Assembly (NCBI RefSeq): GCF_014201515.1
Contig: NZ_JACHEQ010000009.1
Location: 1 to 64,000, forward strand
DNA length: 64,000 nt
DNA from: Anoxybacillus mongoliensis
Lineage (GTDB): Bacteria; Bacillota; Bacilli; Bacillales; Anoxybacillaceae
Reading direction: 5' to 3'
Shown: piece by piece, positions 16,656 through 24,855 of the stretch
Position numbering within the stretch: the first letter of the stretch is position 1
Layout: each line of letters begins with the position of its first letter
The notes under the pieces: model-generated
Seen by the model: only the letters and a program-made list of their open reading frames with translations
What the model was told of the DNA's origin: nothing
Database searches by the model: none
Made by a program: the position numbers and the translations under genes

Positions 16656-17745
16656 CCCAACTCACTTCGCGCTCAGTCGAACGTTGCTACAAGAAGTACG
16701 GATGTTAGCGAGTCAGTTCCAACAAACGTTTGGACGAGTGCCTTCGTTTATGGAAGTATGTGGTTCACATACAATGGCACTTGCTCGTACGGGGATAAAA
16801 AAAGCGCTTGAAGGATATGTTCGCCTTATTTCTGGTCCGGGCTGTCCTGTTTGTGTCACCGATCAAGTAACGATTGACGCCATGATTTCTTTGACGGATG
16901 GTGTGGATCGAATCATTTGTACATTCGGTGATATGATGCGGGTTCCTGGATCTTACGGAACGTTGATGCAAGCAAAAACGGAAGGAAAAGATGTGCGAGT
17001 CGTCTATTCTCCTGTTGATGCAGTTCGTATCGCTGAACAATATCCGGATCAAGAAGTTATTTTTTTAGGCATAGGGTTTGAAACAACCATCCCGATTTTA
17101 GCTGCGGCAGTAAAAGAAGCTGAAGAAAAACAAGTACACAATTTTTCGATGTGGATGTCGACAAAGCTCGTTGAACCGATTTTGCGACAATTGCTTCACG
17201 ATAGAGAAGTGTTATTAGACGGCTTTTTACTTCCGGGACATGTATCTATGGTGATGGGAAGAAAACATTTTGAGTTTTTAGCAACCGAATACGATATGCC
17301 TGCAGTAATTAGTGGATTTGAAGCGTTACATATGTTAAGTGCGATTCGTCATTTATTAATGTTGGCACTCAAACAGCACGCTATTGTATTAAACGATTAC
17401 AAAAGTGTCGTCACTGAACAAGGAAACAAACAAGCGAAATATTGGATGAACCATTATTTCACATTATGCGATGAGGCATGGCGCGGCATTGGTGTTATTT
17501 CTCAAAGCGGAATGGATTTTAAAAAGGAGTATGATCAATTTAACGCTAAAATGAAGTTTTCTGTTTCAACGCGTGAACCACGTCGAACAAAGTGTCGTTG
17601 CGGCGAAGTCATTCGAGGGCTCATTGATCCACCGCAATGTGCATTGTTCGGAAAAGCGTGTACACCGCTGAACCCGATTGGTCCATGTATGGTGTCTTCA
17701 GAAGGTAGCTGCGCGGCGTATTATCAATATATGAGGGAGGAATAA
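16636..17745 (+). CDS. hypD: Hydrogenase Fe(CN)2CO assembly protein HypD
   Basis: A 369-residue scaffold with the conserved cysteine motifs EVCGSHT, GPGCPVC and FGDMMRVPGS, and a C-terminal cluster of cysteines (CRCGEVIRG ... CALFGKACTPLNPIGPC) that bind a 4Fe-4S cluster. HypD with HypC receives the cyanide groups from HypE and passes the iron unit to the large subunit. ATG 16636 is set by GGAGGA 10 bases upstream; ATG 16648 is possible. Confidence 0.95.
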   Translation: MLDVMDNPTHFALSRTLLQEVRMLASQFQQTFGRVPSFMEVCGSHTMALARTGIKKALEGYVRLISGPGCPVCVTDQVTIDAMISLTDGVDRIICTFGDMMRVPGSYGTLMQAKTEGKDVRVVYSPVDAVRIAEQYPDQEVIFLGIGFETTIPILAAAVKEAEEKQVHNFSMWMSTKLVEPILRQLLHDREVLLDGFLLPGHVSMVMGRKHFEFLATEYDMPAVISGFEALHMLSAIRHLLMLALKQHAIVLNDYKSVVTEQGNKQAKYWMNHYFTLCDEAWRGIGVISQSGMDFKKEYDQFNAKMKFSVSTREPRRTKCRCGEVIRGLIDPPQCALFGKACTPLNPIGPCMVSSEGSCAAYYQYMREE

Positions 17746-17748
17746 TGA

Positions 17749-18741
17749 ATGGAGCGAATTACGCTCGCTCACGGAGATGGAGGAGAATTAGCCCACAAAC
17801 TAATTACAGATGTGTTTGTTTCTATGTTTCGCAACGATCATTATGCCCAATTCGACTCTGCTACATTGACGTTAGGGGCACATGAGCTCGCTGTGACAAC
17901 AGACAGTTTTGTCGTTAAACCGCTTTTCTTCCCCGGGGGAAATATAGGGAAATTAGCGGTAGCAGGAACAATAAATGACTTAGCGGTTGTCGGGGCGGTT
18001 CCGAAAGTTTTGACGTGTGGCTTTATTATTGAAGAGGGTTTTCCTATTCAAGATTTAAAAACGATCGTTCAATCAATGGCAGAAGAAGCGAAAGAAGCGA
18101 ATGTGACGATTGTGGCGGGAGATACAAAAGTTGTTGAACGAGGCAGTGCAGACGGATTATATATTAATACAACAGGGATCGGTGTCGTTTCACGTCCGCT
18201 TGATCGCAAAATTTGTGAAGGAGACTCGGTCATTGTGAGCGGTTCAGTTGGTGATCACGGGGTAGCTATATTAGTTGCTCGTGGGGAATTAGGGCTTGTA
18301 TCAACAGTTGAGAGCGATTGTACAACATTGTATCCCCTTATCTCCAAAGCGCTGAAAGCAAGCGAGCACATTCGACTGATGCGCGATCCAACTCGTGGTG
18401 GATTAGCAACAACCCTTGTAGAAATTTGTGAAGATTTTGGTGTAACGATTGAGTTGGAAGAAGATCGTATCCCTATAAAAAAAGAAGTAGAAGGTGCATG
18501 TGAATTACTCGGTTTCGACCCGCTCTACTTGGCCAACGAAGGAAAAGTAGTTATGATCGTACCAAAAGAAGATGAACAGGCCATTCTTGATGTACTTCGT
18601 TCCCAACCAGAAGGAAAAGACGCGGCTGTAATCGGAACAGTTCGAGCAACAAACAAAGGGCAGTTGTTATTGCGAACACCGCTTGGTACAACACGACGGT
18701 TATATCGATTGACGGGGCTTATGTTACCTCGTATTTGTTAA
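17749..18741 (+). CDS. hypE: Hydrogenase carbamoyl dehydratase HypE
   Basis: A 330-residue PurM/AIR-synthase-like enzyme that dehydrates the carbamoyl group to thiocyanate using ATP. It starts ERITLAHGDGG and ends with the catalytic tail LPRIC, whose terminal cysteine carries the carbamoyl/cyano group. The TTDSFVVKPLFFPGGNIG stretch is the family ATP-site signature. GGGAGG upstream. Last gene of the operon, closed by a strong terminator. Confidence 0.96.
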   Translation: MERITLAHGDGGELAHKLITDVFVSMFRNDHYAQFDSATLTLGAHELAVTTDSFVVKPLFFPGGNIGKLAVAGTINDLAVVGAVPKVLTCGFIIEEGFPIQDLKTIVQSMAEEAKEANVTIVAGDTKVVERGSADGLYINTTGIGVVSRPLDRKICEGDSVIVSGSVGDHGVAILVARGELGLVSTVESDCTTLYPLISKALKASEHIRLMRDPTRGGLATTLVEICEDFGVTIELEEDRIPIKKEVEGACELLGFDPLYLANEGKVVMIVPKEDEQAILDVLRSQPEGKDAAVIGTVRATNKGQLLLRTPLGTTRRLYRLTGLMLPRIC

Positions 18742-18768
18742 ACCGTAGGGCAAATCCTACGGTTTTTT
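18740..18768 (+). terminator. Terminator of the hydrogenase operon
   Basis: Perfect 10-bp arms 18740-18749 / 18756-18765, 6-base loop, run of T; overlaps the hypE stop. Confidence 0.88.
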
Positions 18769-18792
18769 TGTCTTTCCTACTTTTCTGCTTTA

Positions 18793-18809
18793 TGTCATAA
18801 TAAATGACA
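18793..18809. promoter_or_regulatory. Perfect 17-bp dyad upstream of thyA
   Basis: TGTCAT-AATAA-ATGACA lies 25 bases before the thyA start and overlaps an AT-rich -10-like stretch. No known Bacillus operator consensus comes to mind; it may be a regulator site or part of the promoter. Confidence 0.4.
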
Positions 18810-18834
18810 GTAAATAAAAAAGGGTGAGGGCATC

Positions 18835-19629
18835 ATGAAGCAATATTTACAATTACTTGAAGATATTTTACAAAACGGTGTGTATAAAGATGATCGTACA
18901 GGAACGGGGACGCTTTCTGTATTTGGACGTCAGTTACGTTTTGATTTACGAGAAGGCTTTCCTTTGCTTACAACAAAAAAGTTACATATTCGTTCCATCA
19001 TTCATGAATTACTTTGGTTTTTAACCGGAGATACGAATATTCGCTATTTAAAAGAAAATGGTGTAACGATTTGGGACGAATGGGCAGATGAGAACGGAGA
19101 TTTAGGACCTGTGTATGGAGCACAATGGCGTTCGTGGAGAGGAGCAGACGGACGAACAATTGATCAAATAAGTGAAGTGATTGAACAAATAAAAACAAAT
19201 CCGAACTCCCGCCGTCTTTTAGTGAGCGCGTGGAACGTTGCAGAATTAGATCATATGAAATTGCCACCTTGTCATTATGCTTTTCAGTTTTACGTGGAGA
19301 ATGGGACATTATCGTGCATGTGGCAGCAGCGATCTGTCGATACGTTTTTAGGTCTCCCTTTCAATATCGCAAGCTACGCGTTACTTACACATATGGTTGC
19401 TCAACAATGCGATCTACAACCGAAAGAACTTATTTTTACTGGCGGTGACGTTCATTTATATATGAATCATATCGAACAAGCGAAGTTGCAATTAACGCGG
19501 GAGCCGCGCCCACTTCCGAAATTAGTCATTAAACGCAAACCAGCTTCTATTTTTGAGTATCGCTTTGAAGATTTTGAAATTGTTGATTATGATCCGCATC
19601 CGCACATTAAAGCGGACGTGTCAGTATAA
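18835..19629 (+). CDS. thyA: Thymidylate synthase (ThyA/ThyB type)
   Basis: A 264-residue enzyme making dTMP from dUMP with methylene-tetrahydrofolate. Visible: [34 protein letters not shown], the catalytic cysteine in LPPCHY, and the dUMP-binding [19 protein letters not shown]. At 264 residues it is the short folate-dependent form, like B. subtilis ThyB. It forms an operon with dfrA, which regenerates the folate it oxidises. Confidence 0.97.
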   Translation: MKQYLQLLEDILQNGVYKDDRTGTGTLSVFGRQLRFDLREGFPLLTTKKLHIRSIIHELLWFLTGDTNIRYLKENGVTIWDEWADENGDLGPVYGAQWRSWRGADGRTIDQISEVIEQIKTNPNSRRLLVSAWNVAELDHMKLPPCHYAFQFYVENGTLSCMWQQRSVDTFLGLPFNIASYALLTHMVAQQCDLQPKELIFTGGDVHLYMNHIEQAKLQLTREPRPLPKLVIKRKPASIFEYRFEDFEIVDYDPHPHIKADVSV

Positions 19630-19642
19630 GGAAGTGAGTCGA

Positions 19643-20131
19643 TTGATTTCTATTATTGTGGCTATGGATCGAAATCGAGTTATTGGTTATAACAATACGT
19701 TACCTTGGCACTTACCAGCAGATTTGACTTATTTTAAACGTGTAACTATGGGACATCCGATTGTTATGGGACGAAAAACGTTTGCATCGATTGGTCGTCC
19801 ACTCCCAGGGAGAATCAATATCATACTGACAAGAGACAAAACGTTTTCAACGAATTCGAATGTTCAAGTCATTCATTCGATAGATAACATTCGAAAAATC
19901 GAACAACAATATGGTCATGTATTCATTATTGGAGGGGCACAAGTATTTGAACAAGCCATACCGCTAGCGGATCGACTGTATGTCACACATATCGACGCAA
20001 CGTTTACAGGCGATACATTTTTTCCGCCAATCGATGAAAAACAATGGGCGCTTCGTACCGCTCAACCTGGTGTGCAAGATGAAAAAAATCGTTACCCGCA
20101 TACATTTTGCATATATGAACGAGCTCGCTAG
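19643..20131 (+). CDS. dfrA: Dihydrofolate reductase
   Basis: A 162-residue enzyme with a TTG start 13 bases after thyA and AAGGAAGTGAG upstream. DHFR marks: ISIIVAMDRNRVIGYNNTLPWHLPADL with the catalytic Asp, MGRKTFASIGRPLPGR and IIGGAQVFEQA for NADPH binding. It reduces the dihydrofolate left by thymidylate synthase. A longer frame starting inside thyA is open but has no initiation signal. Confidence 0.95.
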   Translation: MISIIVAMDRNRVIGYNNTLPWHLPADLTYFKRVTMGHPIVMGRKTFASIGRPLPGRINIILTRDKTFSTNSNVQVIHSIDNIRKIEQQYGHVFIIGGAQVFEQAIPLADRLYVTHIDATFTGDTFFPPIDEKQWALRTAQPGVQDEKNRYPHTFCIYERAR

Positions 20132-20152
20132 TCGGCGAGCTTCATCTTTTTG
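20122..20152 (+). terminator. Terminator of thyA-dfrA
   Basis: Perfect 7-bp arms AGCTCGC / GCGAGCT and TCATCTTTTTG; spans the dfrA stop. Confidence 0.75.
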
Positions 20153-20155
20153 ATT

Positions 20156-20170
20156 AATTTTTAGAAAATT
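20156..20170. promoter_or_regulatory. CodY-type box upstream of ilvA
   Basis: AATTTTTAGAAAATT, 14 of 15 positions of the CodY consensus, overlapping the -35 element of the ilvA promoter. Confidence 0.72.
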
Positions 20171-20196
20171 TACTTTTCTTTATCCGAAAATATGAT
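20169..20196 (+). promoter_or_regulatory. Likely ilvA promoter
   Basis: TTTACT, 16 bases, TATGAT; the ilvA start lies 53 bases downstream of the -10. No T-box leader fits in the short gap. Confidence 0.55.
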
Positions 20197-20249
20197 ATAT
20201 TTTAGAATAACATAATTTTAACAATTACAAATGGAAAGGAAACGAGAAG

Positions 20250-21518
20250 ATGGAACAACAAGTAAAACGAAAACATGGCGTATATGTAGAAGATATTTTA
20301 ATTGCTTATCAAACGTTAAAAGATGTTGTGTATCATACCCCCTTGCAAAAAAATGAATTGCTTTCAGAACGTTATGATTGCCACGTATACTTTAAAAGGG
20401 AAGATTTACAAGTCGTTCGATCGTTTAAAATTCGCGGTGCATATTATCGAATGAAAAGTTTATGCGAAGAAGAAAAGAAAAACGGAATTGTTTGCGCAAG
20501 TGCAGGCAATCATGCGCAAGGTGTCGCTTATTCGTGTCGAGCACTCGGTGTGCATGGTAAAATTTATATGCCATCTACTACTCCACGACAAAAAGTATCA
20601 CAAGTACAATTTTTTGGTCGGGAATTTGTTGATATCATTTTAGTTGGCGATACATTTGATGATTCTTATGAACAAGCGCTTGTTTGTGCCAAAAAAGAGC
20701 AACGAACATTTATCCATCCATTCGATGATGAAGCTGTCATTGCTGGACAAGGAACGGTCGGAGTTGAAATTTTAAATGACTGTGAGGAATCGATAGACTA
20801 TGTGTTCGCAAGCATTGGTGGAGGAGGGCTTATTTCTGGTGTTGGTACGTATATAAAAAGCATTTCACCAACGACGAAATTGATTGGTATCGAACCTGAA
20901 GGGGCTCCTTCTATGAAAAAATCGTTTGAAGCAAAGGAAGTCATTACTTTAAATGAAATTGACCCATTTGTAGACGGTGCAGCGGTAAAGCGTGTGGGTG
21001 AAAAAACATTTGCACTAGCAAAAGACATCGTGGACGATATTGTGGTCGTTCCTGAAGGGAAAGTGTGTACAACGATTTTGCAGCTTTACAATGAAAATGC
21101 TATTGTAGTGGAGCCTGCTGGAGCGTTGCCTGTTGCTGCGCTTGATTTGTATAAAGAGCATATTCGTGGCAAGACCGTTGTTTGTATTATTAGCGGAGGG
21201 AACAATGACATTGGACGCATGCAAGAAATTAAAGAGCGATCGATGATTTATGAAGGTCTTCAACATTATTTTATCGTGAATTTTCCACAACGTGCAGGAG
21301 CTTTACGTGAATTTCTTGATGAAGTGCTAGGACCGACAGATGACATTACATTGTTTGAATATACGAAAAAAAATAATAAAGATAGTGGTCCGGCACTCGT
21401 TGGTATCGAATTGAAATGTCGCGAAGATTATGGTCCACTTGTTGAACGAATGAAGAAAAAAGGTTTTCCATTTATGGAAGTGAATAAAGATAGTAGTTTA
21501 TTCCATTTACTCATTTGA
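20250..21518 (+). CDS. ilvA: Biosynthetic threonine deaminase (IlvA)
   Basis: A 422-residue PLP enzyme that turns threonine into 2-oxobutyrate, the entry to isoleucine. The catalytic lysine is in VRSFKIRGAYY; SAGNHAQG and the phosphate-binding SIGGGGLISG are present. The C-terminal part (about 325-422, VNFPQRAGALREFLDEVLGP) is a single ACT-like domain, as in the short Bacillus IlvA. Controlled most likely by CodY through the box at 20156. Monocistronic. Confidence 0.95.
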   Translation: MEQQVKRKHGVYVEDILIAYQTLKDVVYHTPLQKNELLSERYDCHVYFKREDLQVVRSFKIRGAYYRMKSLCEEEKKNGIVCASAGNHAQGVAYSCRALGVHGKIYMPSTTPRQKVSQVQFFGREFVDIILVGDTFDDSYEQALVCAKKEQRTFIHPFDDEAVIAGQGTVGVEILNDCEESIDYVFASIGGGGLISGVGTYIKSISPTTKLIGIEPEGAPSMKKSFEAKEVITLNEIDPFVDGAAVKRVGEKTFALAKDIVDDIVVVPEGKVCTTILQLYNENAIVVEPAGALPVAALDLYKEHIRGKTVVCIISGGNNDIGRMQEIKERSMIYEGLQHYFIVNFPQRAGALREFLDEVLGPTDDITLFEYTKKNNKDSGPALVGIELKCREDYGPLVERMKKKGFPFMEVNKDSSLFHLLI

Positions 21519-21615
21519 CAAAAATTTTTTATAAATCGATGACGAAATGTGACATACTTCAACACAAAAATCGTGTATAATATAAATAAATCGGTCAAAA
21601 AAGAGGATTGATATT

Positions 21616-21867
21616 TTGTTATTCAAAAGCCTAGAGTTTAAAAACGTAGATGGGCAAAAAGTGAAAATTATCGAAATTCCGGTATTGGAGGACGATAACC
21701 TTTATCAATTTATTGTCAAAGTGCGGTTGCAAACGTTTATTGCACAAGTGTATGCTAATAAAAATCCAAAGAAGGTGTATTCATTTAAAGATTATTTAAA
21801 ACGTGTGTTGAAGTGGCCGGTATATGAACAAATATTTAAATCTGAAATTTTAAAAAACAATGCATAA
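21616..21867 (+). CDS. ypmP: DUF2535 family protein (YpmP)
   Basis: An 83-residue protein with a TTG start and GAGG nine bases upstream. Sequence begins MLFKSLEFKNVDGQKVKI and has a KVYSFKDYLKRVLKWPVYEQIF stretch. It follows ilvA exactly as ypmP does in B. subtilis. No catalytic motif; soluble; function unknown. Confidence 0.82.
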   Translation: MLFKSLEFKNVDGQKVKIIEIPVLEDDNLYQFIVKVRLQTFIAQVYANKNPKKVYSFKDYLKRVLKWPVYEQIFKSEILKNNA

Positions 21868-21876
21868 ATGACGAAG

Positions 21877-21913
21877 GAGCTGTTTTGCTAATGTGCAAAT
21901 CAGCTCTTTTTTT
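21877..21913 (+). terminator. Terminator of ypmP
   Basis: 12-bp arms with one mismatch (21877-21888 / 21895-21906) and a run of seven T. Confidence 0.85.
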
Positions 21914-22009
21914 ACAAAAAATTTTATGAAAACGACGACATACAGGACGATTTTATTATATAATTTCACCGTACGAAAATTTTAGAATGAAATACAGGAA
22001 GTGAAAAAA

Positions 22010-22852
22010 ATGAGCAAAGTGAAAATTGTAACAGATTCTACAGTTGATTTGCCAAAAGAAACAATTGAAGCGTGGGACATTCGTGTTGTTCCGTTGTCTA
22101 TCTCGATTGATGGGCAAACATATTTAGATGGTATTGACTTAACCCCACAACAATTTATTGAAAAAATGAAACAAGCGAACGAACTTCCAAAAAGCTCCCA
22201 GCCATCTGCAGGGCAGTTTTTGCAAGTATATGATGAACTTGGAGAAGCGGGGTACGACGTCATTTCGATTCATATGACAGGGGGAATGAGCGGAACGGTC
22301 CGCTCTGCAGAAAGTGCTGCCGCTATGACAAAAGCAAATGTCACGGTCGTCGATTCACGTTTTATTTCTCTTGCACTCAGCTTTCAAGTATTAGAAGCAG
22401 CAAAAATGGCAGCAGAGGGAAAAACAGTAGAAGAAATTGTTTCACGTCTCGATACGATCCGAGCGAATACACATTTATTTGTCGTTGTTGATACACTTGA
22501 AAATCTCGTCAAAGGTGGACGCATTGGGAGAGGAAAAGCGATGATTGGTTCGCTACTGAACATTAAACCGATCGCTTCATTAGAAGATGGGGTATATACG
22601 CCTGTAACGAAAGTTCGCAGTCAATCCCAAATTGTAAAATATTTAACAAATCAATTTGTTGAACATACGAAAGGAAAAACGATTCGAGCAGTAGGCATTG
22701 CTCATGCGGACGCCCTTGATTTAAGCGAACGATTAAAACAGTCGATTGCGGAAGCAACAGGATGGACACAGACGGACATCGTGTATACAACTCCAATCAT
22801 TTCAACACATACAGGTTCAGGTGCAATAGGGTTTATGTACTATACGGAATAG
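22010..22852 (+). CDS. DegV-family fatty-acid-binding protein
   Basis: A 280-residue protein with the DegV signatures KIVTDSTVDLP, SSQPSAGQF, SIHMTGGMSGT and the C-terminal HTGSGAIGFMYYT. The family binds a long-chain fatty acid; some members (FakB) present it to the kinase FakA for phospholipid synthesis, but no fakA is nearby. ATG 22010 chosen with AGGAAGTGA upstream; the in-frame GTG at 22001 lies within that site. Starts a run with sco1. Confidence 0.9.
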   Translation: MSKVKIVTDSTVDLPKETIEAWDIRVVPLSISIDGQTYLDGIDLTPQQFIEKMKQANELPKSSQPSAGQFLQVYDELGEAGYDVISIHMTGGMSGTVRSAESAAAMTKANVTVVDSRFISLALSFQVLEAAKMAAEGKTVEEIVSRLDTIRANTHLFVVVDTLENLVKGGRIGRGKAMIGSLLNIKPIASLEDGVYTPVTKVRSQSQIVKYLTNQFVEHTKGKTIRAVGIAHADALDLSERLKQSIAEATGWTQTDIVYTTPIISTHTGSGAIGFMYYTE

Positions 22853-22865
22853 GGGGACATAAAAA

Positions 22866-23438
22866 GTGAAACGTATACGTTTATGGCTGTTCGTTGCGCT
22901 CTTATTCTTGCTTGTTGCTTGCCAACAATCGATTCCCGATGCAAAAAATTGGCCAATTGAAGATTTTACATTTACTGATCAACATGGCCAAAAGTTTGGG
23001 CTAGCTGATTTAAAAGGAAAAGTGTGGGTAGCTGATTTTATTTTCACACGATGCGCTGATGTGTGCCCACCAATGACAGCAAATATGGCGAAATTACAAA
23101 AAATGGCCAAGGAAAAAGGATTAGATGTTCATTTTGTTTCATTTAGTGTAGATCCTGAAAACGATACACCAGATGCGTTAAAAGCGTATGTTGAAAAGTT
23201 TCAAGGAGATTTAGAAAATTGGCACTTGCTTACAGGTTACACTCAACAAGACATTGAACGTTTTGCTCAGAAAAACTTTAAAGCAGTTGTAAAAAAGCCA
23301 CAAGAAGGGGATCAAGTCATTCACGGTACAGATTTTTATTTGGTTGATCAAAATGGGACGATCGTGAAGTATTATAGTGGCCTAAACGATGTGCCTTACG
23401 AAGAAATTTTAAAACATATCGACATGTTACAAGAATAA
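22866..23438 (+). CDS. ypmQ: SCO1/SenC-type copper chaperone lipoprotein (YpmQ)
   Basis: A 190-residue lipoprotein (signal with lipobox LVAC, Cys about 19) with a thioredoxin fold. Copper ligands are visible: CADVC (the CxxxC motif) and the His in VIHGTDFYL. SCO proteins help load the CuA centre of cytochrome c oxidase on the outer face of the membrane. GTG start with AGGGGG upstream, 13 bases after degV. Gene order ypmQ-ypmR-ypmS matches B. subtilis. Confidence 0.93.
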   Translation: MKRIRLWLFVALLFLLVACQQSIPDAKNWPIEDFTFTDQHGQKFGLADLKGKVWVADFIFTRCADVCPPMTANMAKLQKMAKEKGLDVHFVSFSVDPENDTPDALKAYVEKFQGDLENWHLLTGYTQQDIERFAQKNFKAVVKKPQEGDQVIHGTDFYLVDQNGTIVKYYSGLNDVPYEEILKHIDMLQE

Positions 23439-23445
23439 CATGTAT

Positions 23446-23485
23446 AGACAAAAATGATGACCGTGTCATTTTTGTCTTTTCTTTT
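23446..23485 (+). terminator. Terminator of the degV-sco1 pair
   Basis: Perfect 12-bp arms 23446-23457 / 23466-23477 followed by TTTCTTTT. Confidence 0.85.
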
Positions 23486-23503
23486 ATAGAGAGGAGATTC
23501 CAT

Positions 23504-24253
23504 ATGAACAAACTACTTCTTTTATTTCTTTGTGTATGTTTAATCGGGTGTTCCTCTACCCCCACAACTACTGTCCCAACGACCATGAAAAAAAATGAAC
23601 AGGAGCAAATAAAGCCACGTGATTTACATGTTGTAGCGTTAGGCGATTCGTTAACGGAAGGGATAGGGGATGGTGAAGGTGGCTATGTCACATTAGTCAA
23701 GCAATATTTAGAACAACGTGAAGATGTAAGTGAAGTGTTTGTTCGAAATTTTGGTAAGAGAGGGTTACGTAGTGAACAACTAACAGATATTATTATGAAA
23801 AATGAATCGGTCATTCGAAAAGCAGATCTTATTTTGATCACAATCGGTGGAAACGATGTCATGAAAGTTGTTCGTTCGCATTTTTTATCTTTAACATATG
23901 AGTTGTTTGTTAAAGAACAACAGGCGTTTGCTTCTCGACTTGATGAGCAATTGCAACTGCTTCGCTATATCAATCCAGATGCTTATATTGTACTCGTCGG
24001 GTTATACAACCCGTTTTCCGCAGCTTTTCCAAATATACCAGAAATGGATGAGATTATACAGATGTGGAACGAGGGGAGTGAAGAAGTGCTCTCCCGTTAT
24101 GATGATGCGCTCTTTGTACCTATTGTCGATTTGTTTGAAGAGCGTGACGATATATTGTATGACGATCAATTTCATCCGAACACCCGTGGCTATGAACTAA
24201 TTGCAAAACGTATATATGAATACTTACAACAACATGAATGGATAGGAGAATAA
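23504..24253 (+). CDS. ypmR: GDSL/SGNH-family lipase-like lipoprotein (YpmR)
   Basis: A 249-residue lipoprotein (lipobox LIGC). SGNH hydrolase blocks are complete: GDSLTEG (Ser nucleophile), the Gly in GKRGLRS, GGND, and the C-terminal DQFHPN with Asp and His. It probably cleaves an ester outside the membrane; substrate unknown. Followed by ypmS after three bases. A paralog is encoded at 62500-63291. Confidence 0.88.
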   Translation: MNKLLLLFLCVCLIGCSSTPTTTVPTTMKKNEQEQIKPRDLHVVALGDSLTEGIGDGEGGYVTLVKQYLEQREDVSEVFVRNFGKRGLRSEQLTDIIMKNESVIRKADLILITIGGNDVMKVVRSHFLSLTYELFVKEQQAFASRLDEQLQLLRYINPDAYIVLVGLYNPFSAAFPNIPEMDEIIQMWNEGSEEVLSRYDDALFVPIVDLFEERDDILYDDQFHPNTRGYELIAKRIYEYLQQHEWIGE

Positions 24254-24256
24254 ATA

Positions 24257-24817
24257 GTGAAGTGGAAAGTATTGTTTTTTGGATTATTAGGAATAAATAG
24301 TTTAGTGGTGGCGTTATTATTTTTTTATATGTTTCAACCATCTTCTTCCCCAAATATTTCAAACATAAACGGAGAAGGTCCAACATTTACCGTTCAAACG
24401 TCTAAACAACACATGAATACGTTAATTAGAGATTATATTCAGAAGCATAAAAAAGAAGGCGAATTGTCTTATGATGTTCAATTAGCTGATCGTCTGTACG
24501 TAACAAGCACCATTCCGATATTCGGAAAGTCAGTCGATTTGACCATGGCATTTGATCTAAATGTTGATGAAAGTGGGAACATTATACTAGATCATCCAAT
24601 AATGACGTTCGGACAGCTTCGTTTGCCTGTTCCATATGTATTGGCGTATATAGAAAAGCATGCTTCTCTACCAAATTGGGTGAAAGTGGATGCGAAAAAA
24701 GAGCGCATTTATATTGTTGTGAGTAACATTCGCATAAAAGAAGGATTCGTGTTAAAGGCGAAAACGTTCGATTTAAATAAAAATGATATCACCTTTACAG
24801 TCACTATAACAAAATAA
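24257..24817 (+). CDS. ypmS: DUF2140 family membrane-anchored protein (YpmS)
   Basis: A 186-residue protein with one N-terminal membrane helix (about 5-27) and an extracytoplasmic domain (FTVQTSKQHMNTLIRDYI ... GQLRLPVPYVLAYI ... KTFDLNKNDI). This matches YpmS by order and length. GTG start with AGGAGA upstream. Function unknown; it always travels with ypmR in this context. Confidence 0.85.
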   Translation: MKWKVLFFGLLGINSLVVALLFFYMFQPSSSPNISNINGEGPTFTVQTSKQHMNTLIRDYIQKHKKEGELSYDVQLADRLYVTSTIPIFGKSVDLTMAFDLNVDESGNIILDHPIMTFGQLRLPVPYVLAYIEKHASLPNWVKVDAKKERIYIVVSNIRIKEGFVLKAKTFDLNKNDITFTVTITK

Positions 24818-24819
24818 TA

Positions 24820-24855
24820 AGGATGTCTCTCATTACTGAGGGACATCCTATTTGA
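24820..24855. terminator. Bidirectional terminator between ypmS and rsmF
   Basis: 12-bp arms 24820-24831 / 24838-24849 with one G-U pair, ATTACT loop; lies between convergent genes and spans the rsmF stop. Confidence 0.8.

Noticed and set aside
20142-20249. T-box leader for ilvA
   Set aside because: The gap is too short and has no T-box or specifier stem; a CodY box explains control better.
21915-21930. CodY-like stretch upstream of degV
   Set aside because: Three mismatches to the consensus in an AT-rich gap; not above chance.
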